Shown piece after piece: positions 54,617 through 64,000 of a DNA stretch of 64,000 nt. The translations under genes were made by a program, and so were the position numbers. The stretch's first letter is position 1, and each line of letters begins with the position of its first letter. A model generated the notes under the pieces. It saw nothing but the letters and a program-made list of their open reading frames with translations, was not told the DNA's origin and made no database searches. The DNA lies in assembly GCA_010909725.1 (NCBI GenBank), contig JAACMV010000010.1, positions 496,001 to 560,000 on the forward strand, read 5' to 3'. The stretch comes from Picochlorum sp. 'celeri'. Taxonomy: Eukaryota; Chlorophyta; Trebouxiophyceae.

Positions 54617-56380
54617 TCAAAAGAAACAAGCAACTACAACCGTAATATCATCCATCTTTCCTCCCACTCCAGGAGGCATGAATCTCTGCAGTATGGCGGG
54701 GGTCTCCAGCTTTTGCTTTTCATCAGCAAACGGCGATTCATATGCGGCATCGATAGAATGCTCTTCTGCCAATTGCACCAACCTTTGCGAAACATCCTCT
54801 GCAACAAGCTGCCACCCAGCATCCCCATGGCAACCATCCCCTGCAGCAATCCCTGCAGCAATAGCCTCCTCCATCTCTTCATCCCATATATTATCCCAGA
54901 ACCCATCCGACCCTAGCACAGCTATATCCCCGGCCTGAATATCAAAATTATACTCGAGAGCATCGTGTGGCAGATTTGCCCGATTGAACGAAGGACTTGA
55001 CAACTGGAACGGTTGGTTCCACGCATGCTCTTGAATATCTGTGCTGTAGAGCACTTTTCCATTACGCAATAGCCGCATGCTGCAATCTCCTAAAGAAACT
55101 ACATCTAAATTCGAATCAACATATTTTGCAAGGATAATGGTACAACTCCCAGGAACATCTGTCTCAGAGAATGCCTTTTCCAAAATCTGCCTCGCATTCC
55201 TATTCCCTTGTGCAAAAGCCTCACACTTGGCAATCAATTCTCTCGAATACTCTGCTGGATCGATTCCAGATGTCGCCCATCCACCAACGCCATCAGCAAT
55301 ACCAAACACCATCAGATCATTATCTGCAAAGAAGGCATCCTCCCCTCCAGTCTCTGCCTTGTGTGCATGCGGCTCTGTAGCTCCTGCAACCGCAACTCGA
55401 ACTGCTCCTACTCCATTATTATCTTTTTCACTCTCACGACTACCTTGATCGCACATCTCATCCAGCGAATCTGAATTCCTCGAGCTCATCTGCCGTTCCA
55501 CCTGTTCCAACAACTTACTCTGTACAGACCTATTGAACAACAACGACCGATACGTCCTTTTCTCTTCATCCGAACAATATCGGGCATATAATGCAAACTC
55601 TTCCCATTCCATCCCATCCTCCAGCATCATAGTATCCAGCTCTTCCAAAGCCTCTGCAGGCAACACCGTCTCCTGCAAAGACTCTTTCAGCTCACTCAAC
55701 TGCGCGTCCATACTGGTAATCAATGTTCTCAGATTCACTTCTAATTCTATCAAATCATCCGACGACATGGTATCCGTCTCATCAACCTCTGCCCCCGTCT
55801 CAGCTGCCAGCAACAGTGGGGCCATGGCGGAAATAGTTCTATCATCCATGGATGACATACTTTCCTCGCTCACATCACGGCGAACCGATGAGTCCCTTCG
55901 TCGTACCATGACTTTATATATTCGATATACTAATGAACCAGTGGCGACCGCAAGCGTCGCCATACCCACCATGAACACTGTCCACTGCGTCCTTGTCTGC
56001 TGTGCCCCACCAAGACTCTGATTCGCAACCGTCGCCGCATGAAAATTCGCCTCGACATCTTCCCGACGACGACGATGCAATGTAGAGACAGGCTTGAGCA
56101 CCGTATCAATCCACCCCGCCGTATCCTGCCGCTCCAATGCTTTTTCTCCACCCTTTTGGTTCTTGACTTTTGCCGAAGCAACGACGACACCCTTCCGTCC
56201 AGCCCACACCCCAACAGATCTCTGTAAAGTATGTAAAAACACTCTATTTCTATTTACATGGGAAATTGGTATTCCTTGGAACGCGTAGAGCCTCATACGA
56301 GACGATGTGGCCAATTGGCCCGACACCAAATACCTCTGTGGAGAGGAGGACTGGCGCAGGCCCACGAACATTGTATGCAT
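54617..56380 (-). CDS. PTC7: PTC7-like PP2C protein phosphatase with membrane anchor
   Basis: 587 residues from the ATG at 56380 (56371 is an alternative). An organelle-type leader rich in Arg/Ser and lacking acids (about 1-60) is followed by one hydrophobic span (about 131-150, MVGMATLAVATGSLVYRIY), a Ser/Asp/Glu-rich linker and a PP2C/SpoIIE domain from about 310. Metal-binding motifs are GIADGVGGWATSGID, SLGDCSMRLL and LGSDGFWDNIWDEE. PTC7-type phosphatases work in mitochondria or plastids. It has no certain intron; a 36-nt GT...AG stretch near 56240 keeps the frame but is too short to trust. It converges on the RRM gene (139 bp). Confidence 0.87.
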   Translation of the reverse strand: MHTMFVGLRQSSSPQRYLVSGQLATSSRMRLYAFQGIPISHVNRNRVFLHTLQRSVGVWAGRKGVVVASAKVKNQKGGEKALERQDTAGWIDTVLKPVSTLHRRRREDVEANFHAATVANQSLGGAQQTRTQWTVFMVGMATLAVATGSLVYRIYKVMVRRRDSSVRRDVSEESMSSMDDRTISAMAPLLLAAETGAEVDETDTMSSDDLIELEVNLRTLITSMDAQLSELKESLQETVLPAEALEELDTMMLEDGMEWEEFALYARYCSDEEKRTYRSLLFNRSVQSKLLEQVERQMSSRNSDSLDEMCDQGSRESEKDNNGVGAVRVAVAGATEPHAHKAETGGEDAFFADNDLMVFGIADGVGGWATSGIDPAEYSRELIAKCEAFAQGNRNARQILEKAFSETDVPGSCTIILAKYVDSNLDVVSLGDCSMRLLRNGKVLYSTDIQEHAWNQPFQLSSPSFNRANLPHDALEYNFDIQAGDIAVLGSDGFWDNIWDEEMEEAIAAGIAAGDGCHGDAGWQLVAEDVSQRLVQLAEEHSIDAAYESPFADEKQKLETPAILQRFMPPGVGGKMDDITVVVACFF

Positions 56381-56657
56381 GTTTTCCAATGGATAAAAAA
56401 ATAAGAGAGAGAGAAACCTGTGTGTCGAGAGAGGCGTGCATGATCACGAGATGCATGGAATTCTCCGTAATAGAACAGAATAAAAAAGAAAGAAAACCGA
56501 ATATTCCATTCCCATATGACGCAGCCGTGTCCCCTACTACTGTTCCATTACTAATTCAAATGTATTTTTACAGGTATTAGGTGAAGGAATAGGGTGGTGG
56601 AGTTGGAATTTCCCTAGCCTAGGGTAGAACATTCCTTTCCATGAAGGTCGAGTGGCC

Positions 56658-58522
56658 ATGTTTTTAAAGAATTTATTTAAAAAGAAAGGGGTACGTGCTT
56701 TGAAAACTGTCATTTCAGTATACATGATGAGTAGGAAACGATGATTGAACACAATCATGCGGTATTGTGTTTGGCAGGGTGAAGGAGGAGCACCCAAGCA
56801 GCAGGGGCATGGTGTGTCTGATCAGGGCCATCATATGATGCATGAGGGTCATGGGACGATGCCGGCGTTGAATAGTAGGAAGAGTTCTGATTTGGATGGG
56901 TCCACCTTGAAGGAGCAGTTGGCGAATAAAGTGAGGGGTTCGAGTTCTATTCCTGGATCGTTCTATGAAAGAGATATAGAGTTTAAATCAAAAGCGTATG
57001 AGGATCGTAAGGCTGCTGTTTCTCCTCGAAACCAAGGACTGTGTCAGTACGTGATGCATTGTGTCTGTCAAATTGTGGTGAATGAGCCAGGATTAGTGTC
57101 CAACACTGTGTGTGTGTGTGTGCAGGGTGAAGCAGGGGAGGTTTTCATCGTGGGTGCGGATGTGGTGCAAGCAAAGCAAGGGGAAATTGACCATGTATAT
57201 CGCCCCGCCTCAATCATCGACATCTCGAAATGTTGTTCCAGAGGAGTCGTGCTTGGGAGAGCCGGTGAGAAAGATTCAGCTTGTGGGCTCCCACCTAGAG
57301 TCAACAGCAGAGTGCGAATTCACAATCATTGAGACGGATGGGTCCCATGTATGCTTTAAATGTGAAACATCTGATGAAAAGGATCAGTGGTTTGTGGGCC
57401 TGTCCCACGTTCCTGGTCTGTTTCGAAGGGTGGAGGATTTTTATATCAAGGGAGATGTGTGGGGCCATGGGGCAACCTGCCAAGTTCATGAATGCTTCAG
57501 TCGGTTTACTGGGAAAAAGTATGCGTTGAAAAGTAGGCTTCATTCGAATAGAGAGTCGACTCGTGCCATGCATAATGAGTTGAGAATATTACAGATTTGT
57601 GCCAAGGATCCACATCCAGCTATTCCAGATTTGGTGGACTTTTTTTTCGATACAAACGGAACAATAGAGATTGTTACTGATCTTATGGAAGGAGGAGAAC
57701 TGTATGAAGACATTCATGGGACAGATGGAATCCCTGAAGAGCGAGCAAAAGTTGTGTTTGAGCAGATGGCATCTGGCGTGGCCCATCTCCATTCTCTGAG
57801 CATTGCCCATAGGGATATCAAGCCGGAGAATATCATGTATGTAGCCCCACGAAATGGAGAGGATGCATCGCCCACGTACAATGCCATCAAAATTATGGAT
57901 TATGATTTGGCCAAGGTGAACTATTGCCCAGAATGGACAGCACACACGCCCTGTGGCACATCTCAGTATATGGCGCCAGAAGTGGTTCGAGGGGAAGAGT
58001 ATTCGTTATCTATAGATGATTGGAGCTTAGGTGTATGTTTATACGTCATGCTAAGCGGATGCATTCCATTTGGAGGGCAGACTGATGCTGATATTGAGCA
58101 TTCTATTCTGCACGGAACCTGTACCATGCAGAGCAAGGTAAGTGTACATGAATGCTATTGATTGTTTCACCCAGGCACGTATCTAACTATTTCATTGTGT
58201 ACAGCGATGGGAGGCGATCAGCGACGATGCAAAAGACCTCATTCGACAGTTGCTGGCCCCCGACCCCTCTGACAGGCTGACTGCTTCAGAGACCCTCACA
58301 CACCCCTGGCTGGTTGGTCATCAACTCCAAGAGGACGATCAAACTGCAAGCATAGCTATTCCACATAGATCCTCGACGCCGCTGCCCCTCATCGAAGAAT
58401 CCCCCTCCATGGAAACCGTCTTGAGGCAAGGGTCAACAAGTCAGATGCGACGAGACGAATCATTTGCAGACCTGGATCTCGAACATTACATAGAGCACGA
58501 CGAATTAGATATGCATGAATAA
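56658..58522 (+). CDS. PH-domain Ser/Thr kinase, CAMK-like, with DYD in place of DFG
   Basis: Four exons, 56658-56690, 56778-57046, 57126-58137 and 58205-58522 (introns 87, 79 and 67 nt), encode 543 residues. The first exon ([11 protein letters not shown]) is inferred from a perfect phase-0 donor/acceptor pair. A His/Gly-rich N-terminal segment leads to a PH domain (about 102-205; [26 protein letters not shown]). The kinase domain (about 210-475) has GHGATCQV, the ATP-anchoring Lys in [12 protein letters not shown], a DYD metal-binding motif and MAPEVV. A Ser/Asp-rich tail follows. PH plus kinase suggests recruitment by phosphoinositides, AKT-like in layout though not in sequence. It ends 29 nt before the patatin ATG. 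Confidence 0.85.
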
Positions 58523-58551
58523 TTATTATATGAGGAATTAATGATACTAGG

Positions 58552-59663
58552 ATGAAATTGAGTCACACAGGCTGCAGTTTGGGTGGTACCCAACAGCTGG
58601 TGAGTCAACGTCGCACGTCTCCATTGCGAGGCATTGACGGTAATACGCATTCTGATGTGAATGAAAGACTCATTAGAGACAGATTAAGGCCCTCGTATGC
58701 GACAACTAGCAAAACATTGAGCATTCCGTTCAAACGAGGTGAAAGGAAAGCACCCGAGGAAACTGACAAAGATGGCATTGAACGCACTCAGATATACACC
58801 CAAGTTCAAAACAAGCCAATCCTAGGTATAGCAGGAGGCGGAGTCTTCTTTTTCTGGGAAATTGTACGTTGTGGATGGATTGTGCATGGATCAAGGAATG
58901 TGTGCCTGATTTTCATTTTATTCTGGTTCAGGGCGTTTTGAAGTATTTGAATGAGAATTATAGGCTCAGGGATGTGGATTTGATCGGTGTGAGTGCGGGA
59001 GCATTGTGCGCTGTGCTGGTGGCAAGTGGGGTGAGTCTGGACAGGGCGGTTCGAAAAGCGTACGATATTAGCGTGGAGGCGGATATTTGGAATCGATCTG
59101 GGGGTTTGGCTGGGATATGGGGTGACTTGGTAAGGCGATGGTTGGAGGAATTGCTTCCGGAGGATGCGCATGAATGTTGTCAGAATAGGGTCAAGATTAT
59201 TGCGACGAGGATGCCTCGGATGCAGCTCAGGTATTTGAGCGACTTTGAGTCGAGGGAGGATTTGATAGATGCGTGTATGGCTTCTGTTCATATTCCATTC
59301 TTTTTGGATGGGAATGGGACGTACAAGTATAGGGATGAGCAGTATATTGATGGCAGTGTGTGGGATTTCTTTTCGGGGTCCAATTCTGGTCTCCTGACAT
59401 TGGATGGCCAGTCGTGTATTATTGATTACTTTTTAGACGATCAGCTGGAATTTAATAGATTGGATTTCATCAAGATCCTAACATTTGATACCGTGTTGGA
59501 TTTGGTGAAGAGTGGATATTCATATGCTGAAAGAACAGATGCAAAGGGCTTGTATGCAGAAAAGCTTGGAGGTGTTCGGAAACAAGCATTGTGGCGACTC
59601 TTGGAGTCTGTGCCTAGAAAAGCAGGAGATTTGCTTGGGTTTCTTCAGTCTGATGGGCAGTAA
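58552..59663 (+). CDS. Patatin-like phospholipase
   Basis: Exons 58552-58863 and 58932-59663 (intron 68 nt), 347 residues. A lipid acyl hydrolase using a Ser-Asp dyad: the nucleophile lies in GVSAG (about 123-127) and the Asp in DGSVW (about 244). The glycine-rich oxyanion loop is AGGGVFFFW (about 94-102), lacking the usual Arg-Gly of patatins but typical of an algal subgroup. The N-terminal 85 residues are basic and Ser/Thr-rich, possibly a targeting region. The substrate is unknown. The stop overlaps the topoisomerase II 3' coding end by 19 bp on the opposite strand. Confidence 0.9.
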
Positions 59664-62600
59664 TCCGACTCCTCCTCCTCCTCCTCAGAGCTTGAAAATG
59701 TGACACTGGAGACTTCGCCTTGCTCGTCTTCTTCTTCTTCTGGCTCGCTGTCAACGTAGACAGCCTTGGCCGCGGCAGCACGTCTTCTCGGCTGTCTCTG
59801 AACGACAGGAGCCTCTTGCACGGCCTCATCTGATGATGCTTCCCGTGACTTTCTTGGAGCAGACGACATTGCCTCATCATCACTGTCATCATCCAATGAT
59901 ACTGTATTTATTTTATTCGCTTTTTTGATACGTGGAGCTCTCTTTGTAACCTTTTTATTGGATACAGATGTTGTATCAGTGGAGGCTGAGGTGTTGATAT
60001 CCAAGCCATTCATTCTCATTGCCATTCGCTGCATCAATGACATTTCTTCCTCTGGTGGTGGTGGCGGTGCAGATGGAGCAACAGTAGACGCGGAATTTGC
60101 TGAAGAAGAGGCCTTAGTGGCTGGTTTTCTCGTCTCCTTTTCTGTTGCAATTATTTTTGGCACTGGACCCCTAGGAGGAGGTGGTCTCTTTGGAACAACA
60201 ATCTCAAATTCATCATCAAACTCTCCATCTGAGAGGTCGCTCTCGTCATCAGACCACTCATTGGCTTTCTTCTTTCCCTTTCCTTTCTTTTTACTATTCT
60301 TGGCCTTCTTGGTCTCCTTTTTCCTAGCTTGCGCCTGCTGTCGCTCGAGGAGGAGAACCTTTCTGTATTCCTCTTCTTCATAGGCACTGTAGGCGGTCAA
60401 GAAATCATCAAGGTCGTCCTTCCACATCTGGGCCTCCGTCGTCTTCTCAAGTTCTTCGACTTGTGTGCGACAGTCTTCCTCTTGCTTTTTAAGGGCTTCC
60501 ACTTTCTCAAGAGTAAGAGAGCTCAGGCTCATGTTGAGCAGGTAGTCATAACTCAATGCTGCTGTATCTTCTTCCTCACCCTCTTCAGACACAACTACAG
60601 CCTTTTTCTGAGGTGCGAGCCTATCATAGCCCTTTCTTTCAAGCTCTTCTTCGATGTCTGCTTTTCTGCGCTTGTTTAGGACAAGTTCATCATTCACAAC
60701 TGCCAGAATGAATCTCGTCTTGTTTGAGATTCTCAACAGCTCTGCCCCAGCAACTTTCAGCAAATGAGCCCGTCTCTTTTTATATAATTCCAATCTTTCA
60801 TCGAAGAACTCTTTCATGATATCTTCTGGTCCATCATACTTTTTAATCACCCCCGAATGATCAAAGAGCATCATGTTCGTGATGGAGATTTTGGATGTTA
60901 ACTTGAACTTGGAGTACAAACCAACATCAAGGGCCTCCTTCATCTTTTCTGGCGTCATTGTGATGACGAAATGAACGCTTGTGTCTGTATGATGTTCCTT
61001 GTAGTCGACAATAAATGGTTCCTTTTTCCCTTCTGGCTTGGCCAACTCTTCCAAAAACTCCTTATAATCCTGGGTCCACTTTTTCAGAGGAAGCTCTGTG
61101 ATTTCTAGGGTCGTATCATCCAGTTGGTTGATGATTCCGGACACTGTGTATGATCTCAGGCCTTTTGATGACACAGACTCGTCAATTTTCCCCAAAAACC
61201 CACTGTACCACGGCACAAGAGGCCCACATTCTTCTCCATCCAACATTCGCATGAGATTAATAGCAATGTCTCGTGGGTTGTAGTTGGGAATCGAAGTCGA
61301 CCAGCCTGTTCCGATACCTTCAGCTCCATTGACCAACACCAAGGGTAGAATCGGCACGTAGAACTCTGGTTCAATCGTCTGACCCTCTTCATTGAGATAC
61401 GTTAACAAGGCATCATCTCCTTGATGGAAAATGCTCCTCGTGATCTGTGCCAGGCGAGTGAAAATATATCGAGGGCTTGCAGAGTCTTTTCCTCCTTGAA
61501 GACGAGTACCAAACTGACCTTGTGGAACAAGAGTGTTGATGTTGTTTGACCCAACAAAGTTCTGAGCCAGGCCGACAATGGTAGAGCAAAGGGAGTTCTC
61601 GCCATGATGATATGCAGAATGCTCGGCGACATACCCAGCCAATTGTGCCACCTTGATATCTGACTTGAGATTTCTTTTGAAACAAGCATACATGATCTTC
61701 CTCTGTCCAGGTTTCAGCCCATCCATGATGTTTGGGATCGAGCGCTCCAGGTCAGCTCGTGAGAAGAGAATCAACTCTTTGTGAACAAAGTCGCTGTATG
61801 AAATCGACTCCTGACTGTGATCGAGATACGTTCCAGGAGCAAAGTTTCTCAGCCATTCTTTTCTCTGTTCCACCTTCTTTTTCGAAAAGGCCATCTCCAG
61901 AGACTCCCCATCGCTGTCGCCACTCCAGTCAAACACCTTCTTGTGAGTGCTGATCGAAGCAAAGTATTCCTTGGCTTCTACCGCAGTGGATGTACCCAGA
62001 CCTTTATAGTACTTGATCTTCCATCCTTTTGTGTTTGTCGAGTCCCTCCAATTCTCATACTCGGGCATGGTGAAGAAAGAAATAGACTCCTTGCCCTTTG
62101 TAGCCTTGATGATTGGAGTGATGAATTCGATAAGAAAGCCTGGAATTTTCAGCAGAGATGGATAGAAGTGGTGCAAGAAATTCATAATGAGTCCCTTAAT
62201 GTGAGATCCATCGTGATCCTGATCCGTCATGATCATCAAGTGCCCATATCGCAGGGACTTGACATCCTCATAGACCTTTCCATGCTGGAGCCCCAAAATC
62301 TGCTTGATATTGTTGATTTCTGCATTGCCAGTGATTTGACTAGCACTGGCATCTCGAACATTCAGCAATTTTCCTCGAAGTGGGAAGACTCCGTATCGAT
62401 CTCTTCCAACAACTGACAAACCACTGATGGCCAATGACTTTGCAGAATCTCCCTCTGTCAGGATCAGCGTGCACTCTTTTGAATTTCTTCCTCCCGCATC
62501 ATTTGCATCATCCAATTTTGGGATACCCAAGAGACGCTGACGCTTGGCCCCGTCGCCTTTTTTCAGTTCCTTGTTCGCCTTGAAATTCGCAAAGGAAAGA

Positions 62601-63986
62601 ATAGCATCTGTAATGCCACACCCATTCAACTTTTTCAAAAAAGCATCCGTCAACTGACATTTTGATCCGAATGCAGAAGCTCTCAATGTCAATGTATCCT
62701 TGGTCTGAGAATCAAAGGCTGGATTCTCAACCAAACAGTTGACAAATACCCACAGGTAATTCTTCACCATGAAGGGCTTGACACCGGCTTGCTTGTGCTT
62801 CTTGGAGAGCGTCTCGCAGAGATACTTGACGGCCTGATCGGCGATGTAATTCACATGCGTCCCTCCTTTAGACGTACATATTGCATTGGCAAACGATACC
62901 TGACTAAACTGTCCATCAGAAGCAGCAATGCAAACCTCCCACCTGTCTCCAAATCTTTCATACACACGAGATACAGCACCTTCTCCCTTCCTCGGTCCGA
63001 GATACATGTCCACATATGACTGGAAATCCTTCACTGGGAGTCTCTCTCCATTGAAAGATACCTTCACCCCCTTGCCAAGAATTCCAGCCATATCATAGAC
63101 TCTCTTCCTCATGAGGGACACAATATCTTGCTCCAGCTCCTCCATCCCAAAACGCTCCAAATCCGGGCGGAATGTGATACAGGTCCAATTATCCGACGCT
63201 TTACACTCTTTGATCTGAGGCGGATTTTTCACCGTCATATTCTTCTCAAAGACTTGCTTGTACCTCTTCTTTCTCTTCCCATCACATGTCTCAACCACAA
63301 ACTTGGTAGAAAAGATGTTTGCAAGCTTTGCTCCATACCCATTCCTTCCACCAGTAACCTTTTTCTCTTTATCGTTGTAATTGGAAGATGTAAGCAGATT
63401 ACCAAAGATCAATTCAGGAACATAAATGCCCTCAGTCTTGTGCACTTCAACAGGCACCCCGGCTCCATTGTTCAGCACTTTAATCTCCATCGACTCCTGA
63501 ATACACACGTATATATTACCGACTAACACATCAAACAACAGAATGAAAGAAACAGCCCCAACATAAAGATGAATACACACCTCATCAATCTCAACTTTCA
63601 GCGTATTCATGGTTGGATCCCTCACTTTGTTATCAGCAGCATTCACCAAAATCTCATCAAAAATCTTGTACAACCCAGGAGCTACAGTAACGTTTTTCAG
63701 CACCATGCGCTCCCCATCATGCACCCACAGCTGTTGCTGCTGCTTCTCTGTACTCCCAATATATGTATCAGGCCGAAGCAACACGTGGTCCAGCTGCGAC
63801 AGCTTCTGATACGTCTCCTCTATAGACTTGCCAGACTTCTTTTTGCCTTTTGCTGCCACGTTGGAGTTATGGGGAGACAGAGCAGACACGGACTCCATCT
63901 CGTTTCCCACCTGCAACAGAACAAAGCACCCACCTCAGGCACCAAGAATCCCAAACCACCAAACAGAACAGATATCCACATACCAT
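59645..63986 (-). CDS. TOP2: DNA topoisomerase II (5' end at window edge)
   Basis: Exons 63986-63984, 63910-63581 and 63496-59645 (introns 73 and 84 nt), about 1394 residues if the ATG at 63986 is the start. The frame stays open to the right edge, so more 5' sequence may exist. It passes duplex DNA through a double-strand break to decatenate chromosomes. The GHKL ATPase domain (GRNGYGAKLANIF), the TOPRIM domain (LTEGDSAKSLA, PLRGK, TDQDHDGSHIKG) and the cleavage domain with the active Tyr in SPRYIFTRL (about residue 787) are complete. The C-terminal tail is Lys/Ser/Glu-rich as usual. The 84-nt intron is in frame and stop-free. The last 19 bp overlap the patatin gene. Confidence 0.96.
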
Positions 63987-64000
63987 GGACTCTTCAATAT

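Noticed and set aside
56220..56260. A 36-nt GT...AG intron in the PTC7-like gene
   Set aside because: Shorter than any other intron here, in frame without stops, and the leader reads sensibly through it.
1..64000. CRISPR arrays, prophage, viral or transposase genes
   Set aside because: No regularly spaced direct repeats and no integrase, capsid, reverse transcriptase or transposase motif in any substantial frame.

Overview
This is a piece of a eukaryotic nuclear genome. The evidence favours a green alga, most likely a chlorophyte or prasinophyte-grade lineage with a primary plastid. Photosynthetic markers are a nuclear PsbX with a stroma-plus-thylakoid targeting peptide and no secretory signal, a stromal-type ascorbate peroxidase, an STN7/Stt7-like thylakoid kinase, and a MurE homologue of the plant plastid-polymerase-associated type. 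An EHD ATPase with its EH domain at the N-terminus (the plant arrangement) agrees. TGTAA, the chlorophyte poly(A) signal, lies just behind about half of the stop codons. Base composition is fairly balanced and slightly AT-rich in spacers. I cannot name a species.

The window is extremely compact: 32 protein genes in 64 kb, most separated by 14-200 bp, with convergent ends almost touching and one convergent pair overlapping in coding sequence (59645-59663). I placed 30 introns in 19 genes. They are short (62-140 nt, one of 358 nt), mostly near the 5' ends of genes, and have an unusual donor consensus GTRYGT. Thirteen genes are intronless. No tRNA, rRNA, CRISPR or recognisable transposon was found.

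Layout: 0-17 kb holds a sulfate transporter, a coiled-coil protein, ascorbate peroxidase, carbamoyl-phosphate synthase small subunit, PDH E2, MSH4, CIA1, a NOL8-like protein, COX19, EHD and a DUF3228 protein. 17-33 kb holds the STN-like kinase, an orphan, a Rossmann protein, MurE-like, NCBP3-like, a PXA/PX sorting nexin, SerRS, aspartate aminotransferase and PsbX. 33-49 kb holds another orphan, homomeric acetyl-CoA carboxylase, cytidine deaminase, IPK1, SEC3 and a NAA38-like LSm protein. 49-64 kb holds PRP5, a 3-RRM protein, a PTC7-like phosphatase, a PH-domain kinase, a patatin-like lipase and DNA topoisomerase II, whose 5' end reaches the right edge.

The genes are ordinary housekeeping and plastid genes rather than a pathway cluster. 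The more unusual content is in their arrangement and in details: several same-strand pairs with 14-59 nt between stop and start (candidate dicistronic units), a MurE that has lost its catalytic residues, an NCBP3 homologue carrying Tho1/SARNP-type repeats, an MSH4 with an altered ATPase signature, and a 151-bp inverted-repeat, hairpin-rich element inside the long PsbX intron. All intron calls are from reading splice signals and frames by eye, without transcript data.
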